Source: Bacteroidia bacterium (lineage in GTDB: Bacteria; Bacteroidota; Bacteroidia; Palsa-965). From it: a stretch of DNA of 64,000 nt. The stretch spans positions 62,001 to 126,000 of the forward strand of contig JAKLJE010000004.1 in NCBI GenBank assembly GCA_023151315.1, read 5' to 3'. A program made the translations under genes and the position numbers. The notes beneath the pieces were generated by a model. That model was not told the DNA's origin, made no database searches, and saw only the letters and a program-made list of their open reading frames with translations. Of the stretch, positions 1-8,726 are shown one piece after another. The first letter of the stretch is position 1; every line of letters begins with the position of its first letter.

Positions 1-2332
1 TCAGTTCAATCTTCTCTGAAATGAAATTCACTCCGTTCACGTTAGTTGCTTTTGCAGCAAGTTCGGCGCGAATGATTTTCGCTTTTTCACGCATCAATAC
101 TTCAACCTGCTTTTCGAGGTTCTTCTTCTCATCAAGCAATTGCTGAACCGACTTTACAACATCTTTCGGATTCTTGAGCGCAGCTTTCAATTCACCTACC
201 AGTTGCTGTTGCTCGTTGACAAATTTCTCTGCACGCTCTCCGCTGATTGCTTCAATTCGACGTATTCCCGCGGCGGTTGCTCCTTCCGAAATGATTTTGA
301 ATAAGCCAAGTTGACCTGTTGCTTTCACGTGAGTTCCTCCGCACAATTCCACTGAGTAATTGTCGTCAAACGCAACTACGCGAACTACGTCGCCGTATTT
401 TTCGCCGAACAAAGCCATTGCACCACGCTTCTTCGCATCTTCAATTCCCATCTCGCGGATATCAGCTGCAATGTTTTCGCGGATCTTGGTATTCACGATT
501 TTTTCAATCTCCGCAATTTCATCATCACTTACTTTCTGGAAATGCGAGAAGTCGAAACGTAGATATTCTTCATTTACCAATGAACCTTTTTGCTCAACGT
601 GTGTTCCGAGAACTTTACGCAATGCCGCATGGAGCAGGTGAGTAGCACTGTGATGTGCTTCGGTGTTTCTTCGTTTAGCAGTGGTCACCGTTGCGCGGAA
701 AGTTTTGGAAATATCTTCCGGCAATTTTTCAACGAAGTGAACAATCACTCCGTTTTCTTTTTTCGTGTCAATCACACGAACCGATTCGTTTGCTGAATCA
801 AGAACACCTGTGTCGCCAACCTGTCCGCCGCTTTCCGCATAGAAAGGTGTTTTATCTAGCACCAGCTGGTAAGATTCTTTCCCTTTCGCTTTGATTCTGC
901 GGTAACGCACAATGTTCGCGTCACACTCAGTATGAGCATAGCCTACAAATTCTGTGGAAGCATCTTTCTTCAGTTCTACCCAATCGTCGGTATCAATTGC
1001 AGTAGCGGCGCGTGAACGGTCTTTTTGTTCCTTCAGATGCTGATTGAAACTTTCCATATCAACACTTACGTTCAACTCACGTGCAAGAAGCTGTGTCAAG
1101 TCGATCGGGAAGCCGAAAGTATCATACAACTCAAATGCAAAGAAGCCGTCGATATTCTTGCCTTTGTTTTTGCCGGCGTAATCTTCGAAGCGTGCAATTC
1201 CTGATGCGAGCGTACGCAGGAATGATTTCTCTTCTTCCTCAATTACATTGGTAATCAGCTGCTGCTGCTTTCTGAGTTCAGGAAAAAACTCTCCCATTTC
1301 AGCAGCAAGTGCTTCAACCATTCTGCACAATACGGGTTCTTTCGCATTGAGGAAAGAGTAGTAGTAACGCGCAGCACGACGCAGAATGCGACGAATCACA
1401 TATCCGGCTCCGGTATTGGAAGGCAACTGTCCGTCGGCAATTGCAAATGAAATTGTTCTGATGTGATCGCTCAGTACTCGAATCGCAATATCCTGCTTGG
1501 AATCTGTTCCGCCGTATTGAACGCCTGTGATTTTTTCAATGGAACGGATCAGCGGCATGAAAACATCTGTGTCGTAGTTTGATGTTTTCCCTTGCATCAC
1601 GCGCACCAGACGCTCGAATCCCATTCCGGTATCCACATGTTGCTTCGGAAGTTTCACAAGAGATCCATCAGCTTTGCGTTCGAATTCCATGAACACGTTG
1701 TTCCAAATTTCAATAACTTGCGGGTGATCATTGTTCACGAGCAACGCCCCGTCTGTTTTCGCACGTTCTTCATCACTTCGCGAATCGAAATGAATTTCCG
1801 AACATGGGCCGCATGGACCCGTGTCGCCCATTTCCCAGAAGTTATCTTTCTTGTTGCCTTTGAGAATATGATTCTCCGGTACAAATTGTTTCCACAGATC
1901 AAATGCTTCCTGATCGAAAGCGAGATTATCATCTTTACTTCCTTCAAATACCGTTACATACAAACGATCTTTCGGAAGTTTATAAACTTCAGTAAGTAAT
2001 TCCCAACTCCATGCAATCGCTTCTTTCTTGAAGTAATCTCCGAAACTCCAGTTGCCCAGCATTTCGAACATCGTATGGTGATAAGTATCCACACCAACTT
2101 CTTCGAGGTCGTTGTGTTTACCGGAAACACGAAGACATTTCTGTGTATCTGCTACGCGTGGCCACTTGATCGGTGCATTGCCCAGGAACCAGTCTTTGAA
2201 TGGAGCCATTCCTGAATTGATGAACATCAATGTCGGGTCGTTCTTCACCACCATTGGGGCTGAAGGAACAATTTCATGACCTTTTGATTTGAAAAAATCT
2301 AAAAACGTGCGGCGTATTTCGTTAGCTGTCAT
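1..2332 (-). CDS. alaS: Alanyl-tRNA synthetase, 3' end outside window
   Basis: Class II alanyl-tRNA synthetase, which charges tRNA-Ala in the cytoplasm. The reading frame runs from ATG at 2332 ([14 protein letters not shown]) off the left edge, giving about 777 codons of a protein that is normally near 870 residues, so only the C-terminal end is missing. Seen in the translation: the N-terminal catalytic core ([15 protein letters not shown], then [17 protein letters not shown]) and the editing domain with its zinc-binding HHSATHLLH motif (encoded around 620-655) and CGGTHV (around 340). It is divergent from the T9SS gene at 2466. A TAAATTCG -7-like box (2360-2367) lies 27 nt upstream of the start. 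The assignment is secure; nothing odd is seen. Confidence 0.97.
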   Translation of the reverse strand, partial: MTANEIRRTFLDFFKSKGHEIVPSAPMVVKNDPTLMFINSGMAPFKDWFLGNAPIKWPRVADTQKCLRVSGKHNDLEEVGVDTYHHTMFEMLGNWSFGDYFKKEAIAWSWELLTEVYKLPKDRLYVTVFEGSKDDNLAFDQEAFDLWKQFVPENHILKGNKKDNFWEMGDTGPCGPCSEIHFDSRSDEERAKTDGALLVNNDHPQVIEIWNNVFMEFERKADGSLVKLPKQHVDTGMGFERLVRVMQGKTSNYDTDVFMPLIRSIEKITGVQYGGTDSKQDIAIRVLSDHIRTISFAIADGQLPSNTGAGYVIRRILRRAARYYYSFLNAKEPVLCRMVEALAAEMGEFFPELRKQQQLITNVIEEEEKSFLRTLASGIARFEDYAGKNKGKNIDGFFAFELYDTFGFPIDLTQLLARELNVSVDMESFNQHLKEQKDRSRAATAIDTDDWVELKKDASTEFVGYAHTECDANIVRYRRIKAKGKESYQLVLDKTPFYAESGGQVGDTGVLDSANESVRVIDTKKENGVIVHFVEKLPEDISKTFRATVTTAKRRNTEAHHSATHLLHAALRKVLGTHVEQKGSLVNEEYLRFDFSHFQKVSDDEIAEIEKIVNTKIRENIAADIREMGIEDAKKRGAMALFGEKYGDVVRVVAFDDNYSVELCGGTHVKATGQLGLFKIISEGATAAGIRRIEAISGERAEKFVNEQQQLVGELKAALKNPKDVVKSVQQLLDEKKNLEKQVEVLMREKAKIIRAELAAKATNVNGVNFISEKIEL

Positions 2333-2359
2333 TCGTAATCGTCTGCTGAATTTGAACGG

Positions 2360-2367
2360 CGAATTTA
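2360..2367 (-). promoter_or_regulatory. Probable alaS -7 box (TAAATTCG)
   Basis: On the minus strand this octamer matches the Bacteroidota -7 consensus TAnnTTTG with one T to C change. It ends 27 nt before the alaS ATG. No convincing -33 TTG was found at the expected distance, so support comes only from the box and its position. Confidence 0.3.
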
Positions 2368-2439
2368 CGAAAGTTTATCGCCTCAGGGAAAGCCTATGCG
2401 CGCCAATCCGTTTATTATTTCGGCAATGTGGTAATTGGT

Positions 2440-2447
2440 TATCTTCG
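2440..2447 (+). promoter_or_regulatory. Probable -7 box (TATCTTCG) for the 2466 gene
   Basis: TATCTTCG followed by C, 18 nt before the ATG at 2466. The same TATCTTCG octamer precedes dltC (55212-55219, minus) and lpxK (57311-57318), which suggests it is a tolerated variant of TAnnTTTG in this genome. No clear -33 element was found. Confidence 0.4.
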
Positions 2448-2465
2448 CGTTTCAAACACAAAAAC

Positions 2466-4970
2466 ATGAGAAAACCCTTACTTTTTTCTTTCGGAATTCT
2501 GATTTCAGGTCTGGCGGCTGCGCAATGCGTGGCACCGCCGGCACCAACACCTGTAACTGCATCACCTTCTGCTGTGTGCAGCAACACGGGCGGAACAACC
2601 AACTTATCGGCAACAACAGCGGGTAATTTTATTCTTTGGTATGATGCTGCTGTAGGAGGTAACCTGCTTGGTACTTCTCTTAGTGCAGCGGCTTTTCCGG
2701 TTACGGCAGCGACTACTACAACTTATTACGCGGAAGCAGCCATTTATGGTGGTCCATTGACAACTGCGACTTTTACATACACAGGAGGATCACAGTTCTT
2801 CGTTGTTCCTTCTGGTGTTGACACTGTAATTCTGGAAGCGTGGGGAGCACAAGGTAATTTCAATGCAATGAATGTTGCTGGTGGTTTAGGCGGTTACGCC
2901 ACAGGAAAACTTGCAGTATCCGCCGGAGACACTCTTTGGATATTTGTTGGAGGTGGTGGAATTATCTCTACCAACGGTGGTTTTAATGGTGGTGGTAACG
3001 GTGGTAATGGTGGTTGTGCCACTGCCTACGCCGGTGGTGGCGGTGGAGCATCTGATATTCGCTTCGGCGGAGTAACTCTCAATGATCGCGTGATTGTTGG
3101 TGCCGGCGGTGGTGGTGCTGCAGGTGATCGTATCGCTGCTTGCGGTCGTGGCAATGGCGGTGGCGGCGGCGCAGGATATTATGGTGGCGGCGGCGGAGCT
3201 GCATGGCCGTCTGCAAGTGTTACATTGCCTACAGGAGGTACACAAACCGCAGGAGGTACAGGAGGAACCTCAACTTATGCAACAGCAGCGCCTGGTAATA
3301 ACGGAAGTAACGGGGCGTTAGGTTTAGGAGGCAACGGTGGATTAGAGCTCACTTCCAATCAGGCTGGTTCTCAAACTGCGTCTGCCGGAGGTATTGGAGG
3401 CGACTTGATAGGGACAAACGGAACATATGCAGGAAACTTTACGGGTCAATCCGGTGCAGGAGGTTCCAGCTACTATGGAACGCTTGTTAACGGTTCAACA
3501 ACAGGTGGAGTTCGTACAGGAAACGGAGAGGTTCATATCACTTACCAATCTGTATGTCTCAGCGCACAACGTACTCCTGTAACTTTCACAGTAAATGCAT
3601 TGCCTGTTGTGACGGCTTCTGCTGCTCCGACAACAGTATGCGATGGAGATTCAATCACTTTCTCGGGTAACGGAGCCGTAACATACACTTGGAGCGGTCC
3701 TTCTACTGTAACGGATGGTATTGCAACTGCAATGACTGTTTCATCTGCAGGTGACTACGTTGTGACGGGCACAGATGCTAACGGATGTATTGGAATGGAC
3801 ACTGTTTCAGTTGCGGTGAACGCGCTTCCGGTTGTTGGAATTTCTGCGCAGGATACAACTGTTTGCAGCGGCGATACAATCGTACTTACTGCAAGTGGTG
3901 CTGATACATATTCATGGTCAACGGGTGGCAATGCTGCTGTTGAATCATTCATTGCTGGTGTTTCTGTTCAGGCTATTCTGACAGGAACTGAAACTGTGAA
4001 CGGATGTTCTTCAACAGATACACTTTTTATCACTGTTAACCAACTTCCTGTTGTAAGCTTCAATACATCAACTTCTACAGTTTGTATGGGTGATACGGCA
4101 ACAATAACTGCATCGGGCGGTACAGCTTATATGTGGAATACAGGCGATACTGCTTCAACAATTAGTGTTGCCCCTTCTGCGAATACAGCGTATTCTGTGA
4201 TGGTTACTGACGCGAACGGATGTATGTCAAGTGATTCTGTTTCTGTTGGTGTGAACGCACTTCCTGTACTTGATGTAACCGGAAATCCTTCAACTGCATG
4301 CTTCGGTACACCTGCAATACTGACAGCAACCGGAGCGAATACATACCAATGGTCGACGGGCGACACTACACCATCGGCCTCTGTAGTTCTTTTCGCATCT
4401 TCTATGGTTTATGTTACAGGAACTGATACCAACGGTTGTTTTTCTACCGACTCAATTTTCGTTACTGTAAATCAGTTGCCTGTTGTTACAGCGCAGATTC
4501 CGCAGAATGCGGTTTGTCTTGACGACGGAACATTCCCACTTGTAGGTGGAAGTCCTGTTGGCGGAACCTGGTCAGGTAATGGGGTTTCTGCAGGCTCATT
4601 TACAGCTATGACTGCAGGAGCAGGATCACAAACGATCACTTACACATACACGGATACTAACGGCTGTGTGAACTCTGCTACTGATATTATACTTGTAAAC
4701 TACTGTGTTGGTATAGCTGAAAATCAATTGCAAAGCGGAATGATCGCATTCCCGAATCCGGCAACAGATAATATTTCTGTGAAATGGAATTCTGAGTTTG
4801 CAATGAATCGCATTGAAATCGTTGATGTAACTGGTCGTGTTGTAATCAGCACTTCAGTTGCAAACGGAAACAATGCTGAAATCAACATCAGCGAACTTCC
4901 AGCAGGTATGTACACGTTGCGCGGTGTTTCTTCAACAACGGTTGTTACTCAAATGATCATCAAGAACTAA
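2466..4970 (+). CDS. T9SS-exported glycine-rich / Ig-like repeat protein
   Basis: Secreted protein of 834 residues. I chose ATG at 2466 because it opens a clear signal peptide (MRKPLLFSFGILISGLAAAQ); an in-frame TTG at 2289 would add 59 residues with no signal and run into the alaS 5' region. After the signal comes a Cys/Pro/Thr linker. Next is a roughly 230-residue glycine-rich domain with GGGGGASDIR and several GGGGGA stretches, resembling the glycine-rich domain also known from ALK-type receptors. Four or five tandem Ig/PKD-like units of about 80 residues follow, each closing on VNALPVV or VNQLPVV. The last about 75 residues (FPNPATDNISV through LPAGMYTL) are a T9SS type A sorting domain. 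The likely role is a cell-surface or secreted adhesin or matrix protein; the ligand is unknown. Confidence 0.85.
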   Translation: MRKPLLFSFGILISGLAAAQCVAPPAPTPVTASPSAVCSNTGGTTNLSATTAGNFILWYDAAVGGNLLGTSLSAAAFPVTAATTTTYYAEAAIYGGPLTTATFTYTGGSQFFVVPSGVDTVILEAWGAQGNFNAMNVAGGLGGYATGKLAVSAGDTLWIFVGGGGIISTNGGFNGGGNGGNGGCATAYAGGGGGASDIRFGGVTLNDRVIVGAGGGGAAGDRIAACGRGNGGGGGAGYYGGGGGAAWPSASVTLPTGGTQTAGGTGGTSTYATAAPGNNGSNGALGLGGNGGLELTSNQAGSQTASAGGIGGDLIGTNGTYAGNFTGQSGAGGSSYYGTLVNGSTTGGVRTGNGEVHITYQSVCLSAQRTPVTFTVNALPVVTASAAPTTVCDGDSITFSGNGAVTYTWSGPSTVTDGIATAMTVSSAGDYVVTGTDANGCIGMDTVSVAVNALPVVGISAQDTTVCSGDTIVLTASGADTYSWSTGGNAAVESFIAGVSVQAILTGTETVNGCSSTDTLFITVNQLPVVSFNTSTSTVCMGDTATITASGGTAYMWNTGDTASTISVAPSANTAYSVMVTDANGCMSSDSVSVGVNALPVLDVTGNPSTACFGTPAILTATGANTYQWSTGDTTPSASVVLFASSMVYVTGTDTNGCFSTDSIFVTVNQLPVVTAQIPQNAVCLDDGTFPLVGGSPVGGTWSGNGVSAGSFTAMTAGAGSQTITYTYTDTNGCVNSATDIILVNYCVGIAENQLQSGMIAFPNPATDNISVKWNSEFAMNRIEIVDVTGRVVISTSVANGNNAEINISELPAGMYTLRGVSSTTVVTQMIIKN

Positions 4971-4991
4971 TCACTTTCTAAATTTCAGTTT

Positions 4992-5023
4992 AAGGAGTCG
5001 GATGGTATCCGGCTCCTTTTTTT
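4992..5023 (+). terminator. Intrinsic terminator after the T9SS gene
   Basis: The arms aggagtcgga and tccggctcct (one G-U) around a short loop are followed by seven or more T. It begins 22 nt after the stop codon of the 2466 gene. Confidence 0.85.
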
Positions 5024-5085
5024 ATGCATTGTGTTAACAGTTGTTGCAGACGGCAAATTCAGCCCTTTTTTCCGCCGCTGATGAT

Positions 5086-5093
5086 TATATTTG
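5086..5093 (+). promoter_or_regulatory. -7 box (TATATTTG) for the M23 peptidase gene
   Basis: Exact match to TAnnTTTG ending 15 nt before the ATG at 5109. Transcription would start near 5098, leaving a leader of roughly 10 nt. No clear TTG was seen at -33. Confidence 0.5.
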
Positions 5094-5108
5094 TGTAAAG
5101 GATACCGA

Positions 5109-6080
5109 ATGTCAAAAATCAGGTACAAATACAACACGAAAACACTTTCCTACGAGAAAGCTGTTACGCCGTTGCGTACCCGGATTTTCAGAGCCATTTC
5201 ATTCCTCGGAACCGCTTCTGTAATCGGAGTTATATCAGTAATCATCGCATTTAGGTATTTCGATTCTCCGAAGGAAAAGCAGTTGCGACGCGAATTGGAG
5301 AAAATGCAAATACAGTATGATCTTCTCAATAAGCGCATGAATAATCTCGCCGTAGTTCTGGATGACTTGGAACAACGCGATGATAATGTGTATCGAGCGA
5401 TTTTCGAAGCGGAACCCATTCCGGATGACATCCGCAAATCCGGTTTCGGAGGCGCAGATCGCTACAATGATCTTGAAGGATTCACATATTCGCAGTTGAT
5501 GATTTCCACTACTCAGAAAATGGATCAACTTGCGAAGCAGATGTACATTCAGTCGAAGAGTTACGACGAAGTTGTGAAGCTCGCTGAGAACAAAGAGAAA
5601 CTGCTTTCGTCCATTCCTTCCATCATGCCGATTTCCGTCAAAGATCTGAAAGGAACTCCTTCCGGATTCGGTTACAGAACGCATCCGATTTACAAAATCG
5701 TGAAGATGCATACGGGAATGGATTTCAATGCCGCGATCGGAACTCCGATATACGCAACCGGCGATGGAGTAGTGGAGCGTGCTGATGCAGAAGCTTCCGG
5801 ATACGGTAATCACGTTGTGATCAATCACGGTTTCGGTTACGAAACACTTTACGGTCACATGAGTAAAATTATGGTGGCGCCCGGACAGCAGGTAAAACGT
5901 GGTGAAGTCATCGGACTCGTGGGTAATACCGGAACATCAAGCGGACCTCACGTCCATTACGAAGTAATCCGTAACGGAAATAAAATCAATCCGATCAGCT
6001 ACTACTTCCTTGATCTTTCTCCTGTTGAATATCAGCAGATCATTCAGCAGTCAAGTCAATCCAATCAATCTTTCGACTGA
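5109..6080 (+). CDS. M23 family metallopeptidase, membrane anchored
   Basis: Peptidoglycan DD-endopeptidase of the LytM/M23 family, 323 residues from ATG at 5109 (a GTG at 5091 is also in frame but overlaps the promoter box). The N-terminal cytoplasmic stretch is basic. One membrane segment lies at about 29-48, a coiled coil at about 53-90, and the M23 domain at about 185-300. The zinc and catalytic residues are present: H201 and D205 in HTGMD, and H281/H283 in GPHVHYE. It therefore looks like an active enzyme rather than a degenerate LytM activator. It is anchored in the inner membrane with the peptidase in the periplasm. Its stop codon overlaps the next start by one base, so it is co-transcribed with the CapA-like gene. 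Confidence 0.93.
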   Translation: MSKIRYKYNTKTLSYEKAVTPLRTRIFRAISFLGTASVIGVISVIIAFRYFDSPKEKQLRRELEKMQIQYDLLNKRMNNLAVVLDDLEQRDDNVYRAIFEAEPIPDDIRKSGFGGADRYNDLEGFTYSQLMISTTQKMDQLAKQMYIQSKSYDEVVKLAENKEKLLSSIPSIMPISVKDLKGTPSGFGYRTHPIYKIVKMHTGMDFNAAIGTPIYATGDGVVERADAEASGYGNHVVINHGFGYETLYGHMSKIMVAPGQQVKRGEVIGLVGNTGTSSGPHVHYEVIRNGNKINPISYYFLDLSPVEYQQIIQQSSQSNQSFD

Positions 6081-7114
6081 TGCGTTTTTCAATTGCAGTT
6101 ACTCTGTTGTTAACGGCGTTACGTTTAACAGCACAATCTTCTGATACATTGCTGATCGGTGGTGTGGGCGATATCATGATCGGGACTAACTATCCTGCGG
6201 GGCATCTTCCTCCGAATGACGGCAAGGATCTTTTCACTCCTGTGAAAGAATATCTTACAGGCCCTGATCTCATGTTCGGAAACTGTGAAGGAACATTTCT
6301 GGATTCAGGCGGAACAATGAAAGGTTGCTCTGATCCGAAGAAGTGTTATGCATTTCGTCAACCTACGCGTTATGCGCAGTATCTGGTAGATGCCGGGTTC
6401 GATTTGATGAGCATGGCAAACAATCACGTTGGTGATTTCGGTGAGGAAGGTCGTAATTCTACAGGAGCAACTTTGTCTAAAGTAGGTTTGCAATTCGCAG
6501 GACTCGTTACAAAACCATACATCATTTTCGATCATAACGGTGTGAAATATGGATTTGCGGCGTTCGCTCCGAATTCCGGTACGCAGGATATTCGTGATAT
6601 TACTGAGGCAAAACGAATTGTTGCTTTGCTTGACAGCGCTTGTGAGATAGTGATTGTTTCATTTCATGGAGGAGCTGAAGGTTCGACACGCAATCACGTA
6701 ACCAAACAAACGGAAATGTTCTTGGGAGAAAATCGCGGAAACGTTTACGAGTTTTCTCATGCGTGCATTGATGCCGGCGCAGATATCGTTTTCGGACATG
6801 GTCCGCATGTGACGCGCGCAGTTGAGCTCTATAAGGATCGTTTCATTGCTTACAGTATGGGTAATTTCTGTACTTATTCGCGATTCAATCTCAGCGGCAA
6901 CGGCGGTTACGCGCCTATCATTCATGTCAACGTGGAACGCAAAACAGGAAAGTTCATTGGAGGAAAAATCATTCCTATCAAGCAACCGGGTGAAGGTGGA
7001 CCTGTGTACGATGAGAACAAAATGGCGATCAAAGACATTCAATCGCTCACGCTCGCAGATTTTCCTTCAACACCGATCTCAATTGCGGATGATGGAGTAA
7101 TCACAATGAAGTAA
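6080..7114 (+). CDS. CapA-family (PGA_cap) metallophosphatase-like protein
   Basis: 344 residues beginning with a signal peptide (MRFSIAVTLLLTALRLTAQ), then a single PGA_cap/CapA-like domain. The signature GVGDIMIGTNYP near residue 30, SMANNHVGDFG near 115 and HGPHVTRAVE near 240 are the conserved metal-site blocks of this calcineurin-like fold. CapA proteins were named for poly-gamma-glutamate capsule synthesis, but many Bacteroidota members stand alone and their substrate is unknown. There is no capB or capC here. Translational coupling with the M23 peptidase (TGATG overlap) suggests a shared cell-envelope role. Export to the periplasm is inferred from the signal peptide. Confidence 0.85.
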   Translation: MRFSIAVTLLLTALRLTAQSSDTLLIGGVGDIMIGTNYPAGHLPPNDGKDLFTPVKEYLTGPDLMFGNCEGTFLDSGGTMKGCSDPKKCYAFRQPTRYAQYLVDAGFDLMSMANNHVGDFGEEGRNSTGATLSKVGLQFAGLVTKPYIIFDHNGVKYGFAAFAPNSGTQDIRDITEAKRIVALLDSACEIVIVSFHGGAEGSTRNHVTKQTEMFLGENRGNVYEFSHACIDAGADIVFGHGPHVTRAVELYKDRFIAYSMGNFCTYSRFNLSGNGGYAPIIHVNVERKTGKFIGGKIIPIKQPGEGGPVYDENKMAIKDIQSLTLADFPSTPISIADDGVITMK

Positions 7115-7181
7115 TTCAGACTGACGCAACTATTGGGGAGATAAGCCCTGATGATGCGTTTGAAAATTTAAGAAGATAATC

Positions 7182-7207
7182 GAAGGTGTGGATTAATCCA
7201 CACCTTC
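7182..7207. repeat. 26-bp perfect palindrome
   Basis: The arm gaaggtgtggatt is followed immediately by its exact reverse complement, with no spacer. No T-run follows on either strand, so it is not a classical terminator, though it could still fold as a hairpin in the capA transcript. It sits 67 nt after the capA-like stop codon. Confidence 0.8.
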
Positions 7208-7567
7208 CTTGTAAAGTTCGGGAACTCAATCAACACCGTCACGAGCTCCACCTCGTACAACCGAGTGTAACCGTTTATTTCGATAAAGATCTAGGAATCG
7301 GCAAGCATCCACACCCTTGGAGGGCTCGCACCCTTGGAGAGTGTCAACTTTGCAGTGATTTGATTCCGCAAATTTATCTGTGCTTTTCTGCGTCTTCTGC
7401 TGCAATATATTGCGCCACAGATTGCGCAGATTACTCAGATTCTCGACACGTATGGAATCTGCGAAATCTGCGTTAAAAAGTTGCGCTCCCTTTCTTCGCT
7501 GATTACGCAGATTCTTGATGCGCGAAAATCATCTGCGATTATCTGTGCCATCTGCGGCAAGACCCAA

Positions 7568-7599
7568 TACGTTGTGCATCCATTAGTGGATACAACGTA
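7568..7599. repeat. Bulged inverted repeat in the convergent gap
   Basis: The arms acgttgt(gc)atcca and tggatacaacgt surround a ttag loop, with a two-base bulge in the left arm. It lies about 60 nt beyond the stop of the NlpC/P60 gene on the minus strand. It may stabilise or end that transcript, but no T-run follows. Confidence 0.5.
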
Positions 7600-7656
7600 C
7601 AAATCAATTCAGCACACATCTCGCATGCTGCTGCAACGGAATCGCAAAAAAAAATA

Positions 7657-8193
7657 TTAGTAAGAAATTCTGCGCGCCTGAAGAAAACGCACTTTGTAAT
7701 ATTCCATCTTGTAATATTCATCAATCACCACACCGCGATGTGTTGAGTGAATCATCTTGATGGAATTCGGACCTGTCTCGATAACGAGTGCAACGTGACC
7801 TACACGAGTTGTGTTGGTGCTGCGTCCTTTGAAGAACATAAGATCACCTTTGCGGACATCTTTAAGTTCAACCTGTGTTCCTTGCATTGACATTCCAACG
7901 CTTGAACCTGAAAGCGCAACGCCCAGTTTTCCGTAGCAATACGCCACGAAGTGTGAGCAATCGAACCCGGTTTTAGGATCGTTTCCGCCGTATTTATAAG
8001 GCAAGCCGAGGAAAGTTTTGGAAATGCTGATCACAGAATCTGCAATCGTTTCGCGGCGAATACTGTCGATTTTGAACTGTTCTACAGTTCCGGCAGTATC
8101 GTTCAGCGGAGAATAGGCAGCCGAAGCTCCTGAATTCCCGAAAGGAATCAGAAGTGCGAAAAATGCAGCAACGGCCAGTATTCTTGTGAACAT
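7657..8193 (-). CDS. NlpC/P60 (C40) cell-wall peptidase
   Basis: 178 residues from ATG at 8193, which starts a signal peptide (MFTRILAVAAFFALLIPFG). The NlpC/P60 domain spans about 50-178. The catalytic cysteine is C79 in GFDCSHFVAY, the histidine H133 in VGHVALVIE, and the third polar residue is probably H149 in MIHSTH. Such enzymes cleave peptidoglycan stem peptides (D-Glu to meso-Dap bonds). It is monocistronic. A TATTTTTG box lies only 5 nt upstream of the start, supporting this start and predicting a leaderless or nearly leaderless mRNA. An upstream in-frame extension to 8280 would run through the promoter. Confidence 0.92.
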   Translation of the reverse strand: MFTRILAVAAFFALLIPFGNSGASAAYSPLNDTAGTVEQFKIDSIRRETIADSVISISKTFLGLPYKYGGNDPKTGFDCSHFVAYCYGKLGVALSGSSVGMSMQGTQVELKDVRKGDLMFFKGRSTNTTRVGHVALVIETGPNSIKMIHSTHRGVVIDEYYKMEYYKVRFLQARRISY

Positions 8194-8198
8194 GGGCG

Positions 8199-8206
8199 CA
8201 AAAATA
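8199..8206 (-). promoter_or_regulatory. -7 box (TATTTTTG) 5 nt before the C40 peptidase start
   Basis: Exact TAnnTTTG on the minus strand, separated from the ATG at 8193 by CGCCC. Transcription would begin at or next to the start codon. Confidence 0.55.
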
Positions 8207-8362
8207 ATATAAATAGCGGAACGGCAGGTAATTAGTTGTCCACACTTGCTCAAACAGGGCTTTTGTACATAAAACAGCAATTCAGGCCGATTTTTCCATG
8301 TTTTTCAACATCCTAAAATTCGACGCCCGCATACTTGTATCATTGTTCAGAGATTCTTAATA

Positions 8363-8701
8363 ATGGCGGTCAAAGAAATCGAAACGGAAAAACTATTCTA
8401 CAGCATCGGCGAGGTTGCTGAGATGTTTGATGTGAACGCCTCACTCATTCGTTTCTGGGAAAAGGAATTCGATATCATCAAACCACGGAAGAACGCGAAG
8501 GGTAATCGAATGTTCACCAAACAGGATGTGGACAATTTCCGTTTGATTTATCATCTCGTAAAAGAACGTGGATTCACTTTGCAAGGCGCACGTGAAAAAC
8601 TCAAAGGCGGTAAAATCGAAGAAGAAAATACGAACGTGGAGATCGTTCGCCGACTCGAAGCAGTAAAAGGATTTTTACTGGAGTTGAAAGCGGAGTTGTA
8701 G
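8363..8701 (+). CDS. MerR-family transcriptional regulator
   Basis: 112 residues. A MerR-type winged helix-turn-helix occupies about 12-80: YSIGEVAEMFDVNASLIRFWEKEFDIIKPRKNAKGNR is the DNA-recognition half, followed by the second wing and helix (FTKQDVDNFRLIYHLVKERGFTLQGAREKL). The C-terminal effector part is very short, with no cysteines and no drug- or metal-binding domain, so it is a minimal MerR of the kind common in Bacteroidota. Its target is unknown. It is divergent from the C40 peptidase. A weak box TATCATTG (8338-8345) lies 17 nt upstream. Confidence 0.9.
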   Translation: MAVKEIETEKLFYSIGEVAEMFDVNASLIRFWEKEFDIIKPRKNAKGNRMFTKQDVDNFRLIYHLVKERGFTLQGAREKLKGGKIEEENTNVEIVRRLEAVKGFLLELKAEL

Positions 8702-8726
8702 TTGTTAATAATTCTTTAAGTTCCAT

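Larger units (their letters stand above)
7115..7656. other. Gene-poor stretch with TCTGCG-type repeats and palindromes
   Basis: No convincing gene. The longest frame here (7186-7476, GTG start) has no recognisable composition or domain and begins inside a palindrome. The stretch holds a 26-bp perfect palindrome (7182-7207), two direct copies of cacccttggag (7312-7322 and 7329-7339), a run of imperfect ATCTGCG / CGCAGAT words in both orientations between about 7380 and 7560, and a bulged hairpin at 7568-7599. It lies between two convergent genes, so these may be decayed repeats or termination and processing structures. Confidence 0.6.

Noticed and set aside
2289-2465. TTG-initiated 59-residue extension of the T9SS protein
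   Set aside because: It overlaps the alaS start region and promoter, and removes the signal peptide from the N-terminus.
5235-5858. Minus-strand frame of 207 codons opposite the M23 peptidase
   Set aside because: It is the antisense of a conserved gene with intact catalytic motifs; the product is Ile/His/Arg-rich and has no recognisable pattern.
7186-7476. Plus-strand frame of 96 codons in the convergent gap
   Set aside because: It begins with GTG inside the 26-bp palindrome and runs through the repeat region; no domain, no promoter and His/Arg/Leu-rich noise.
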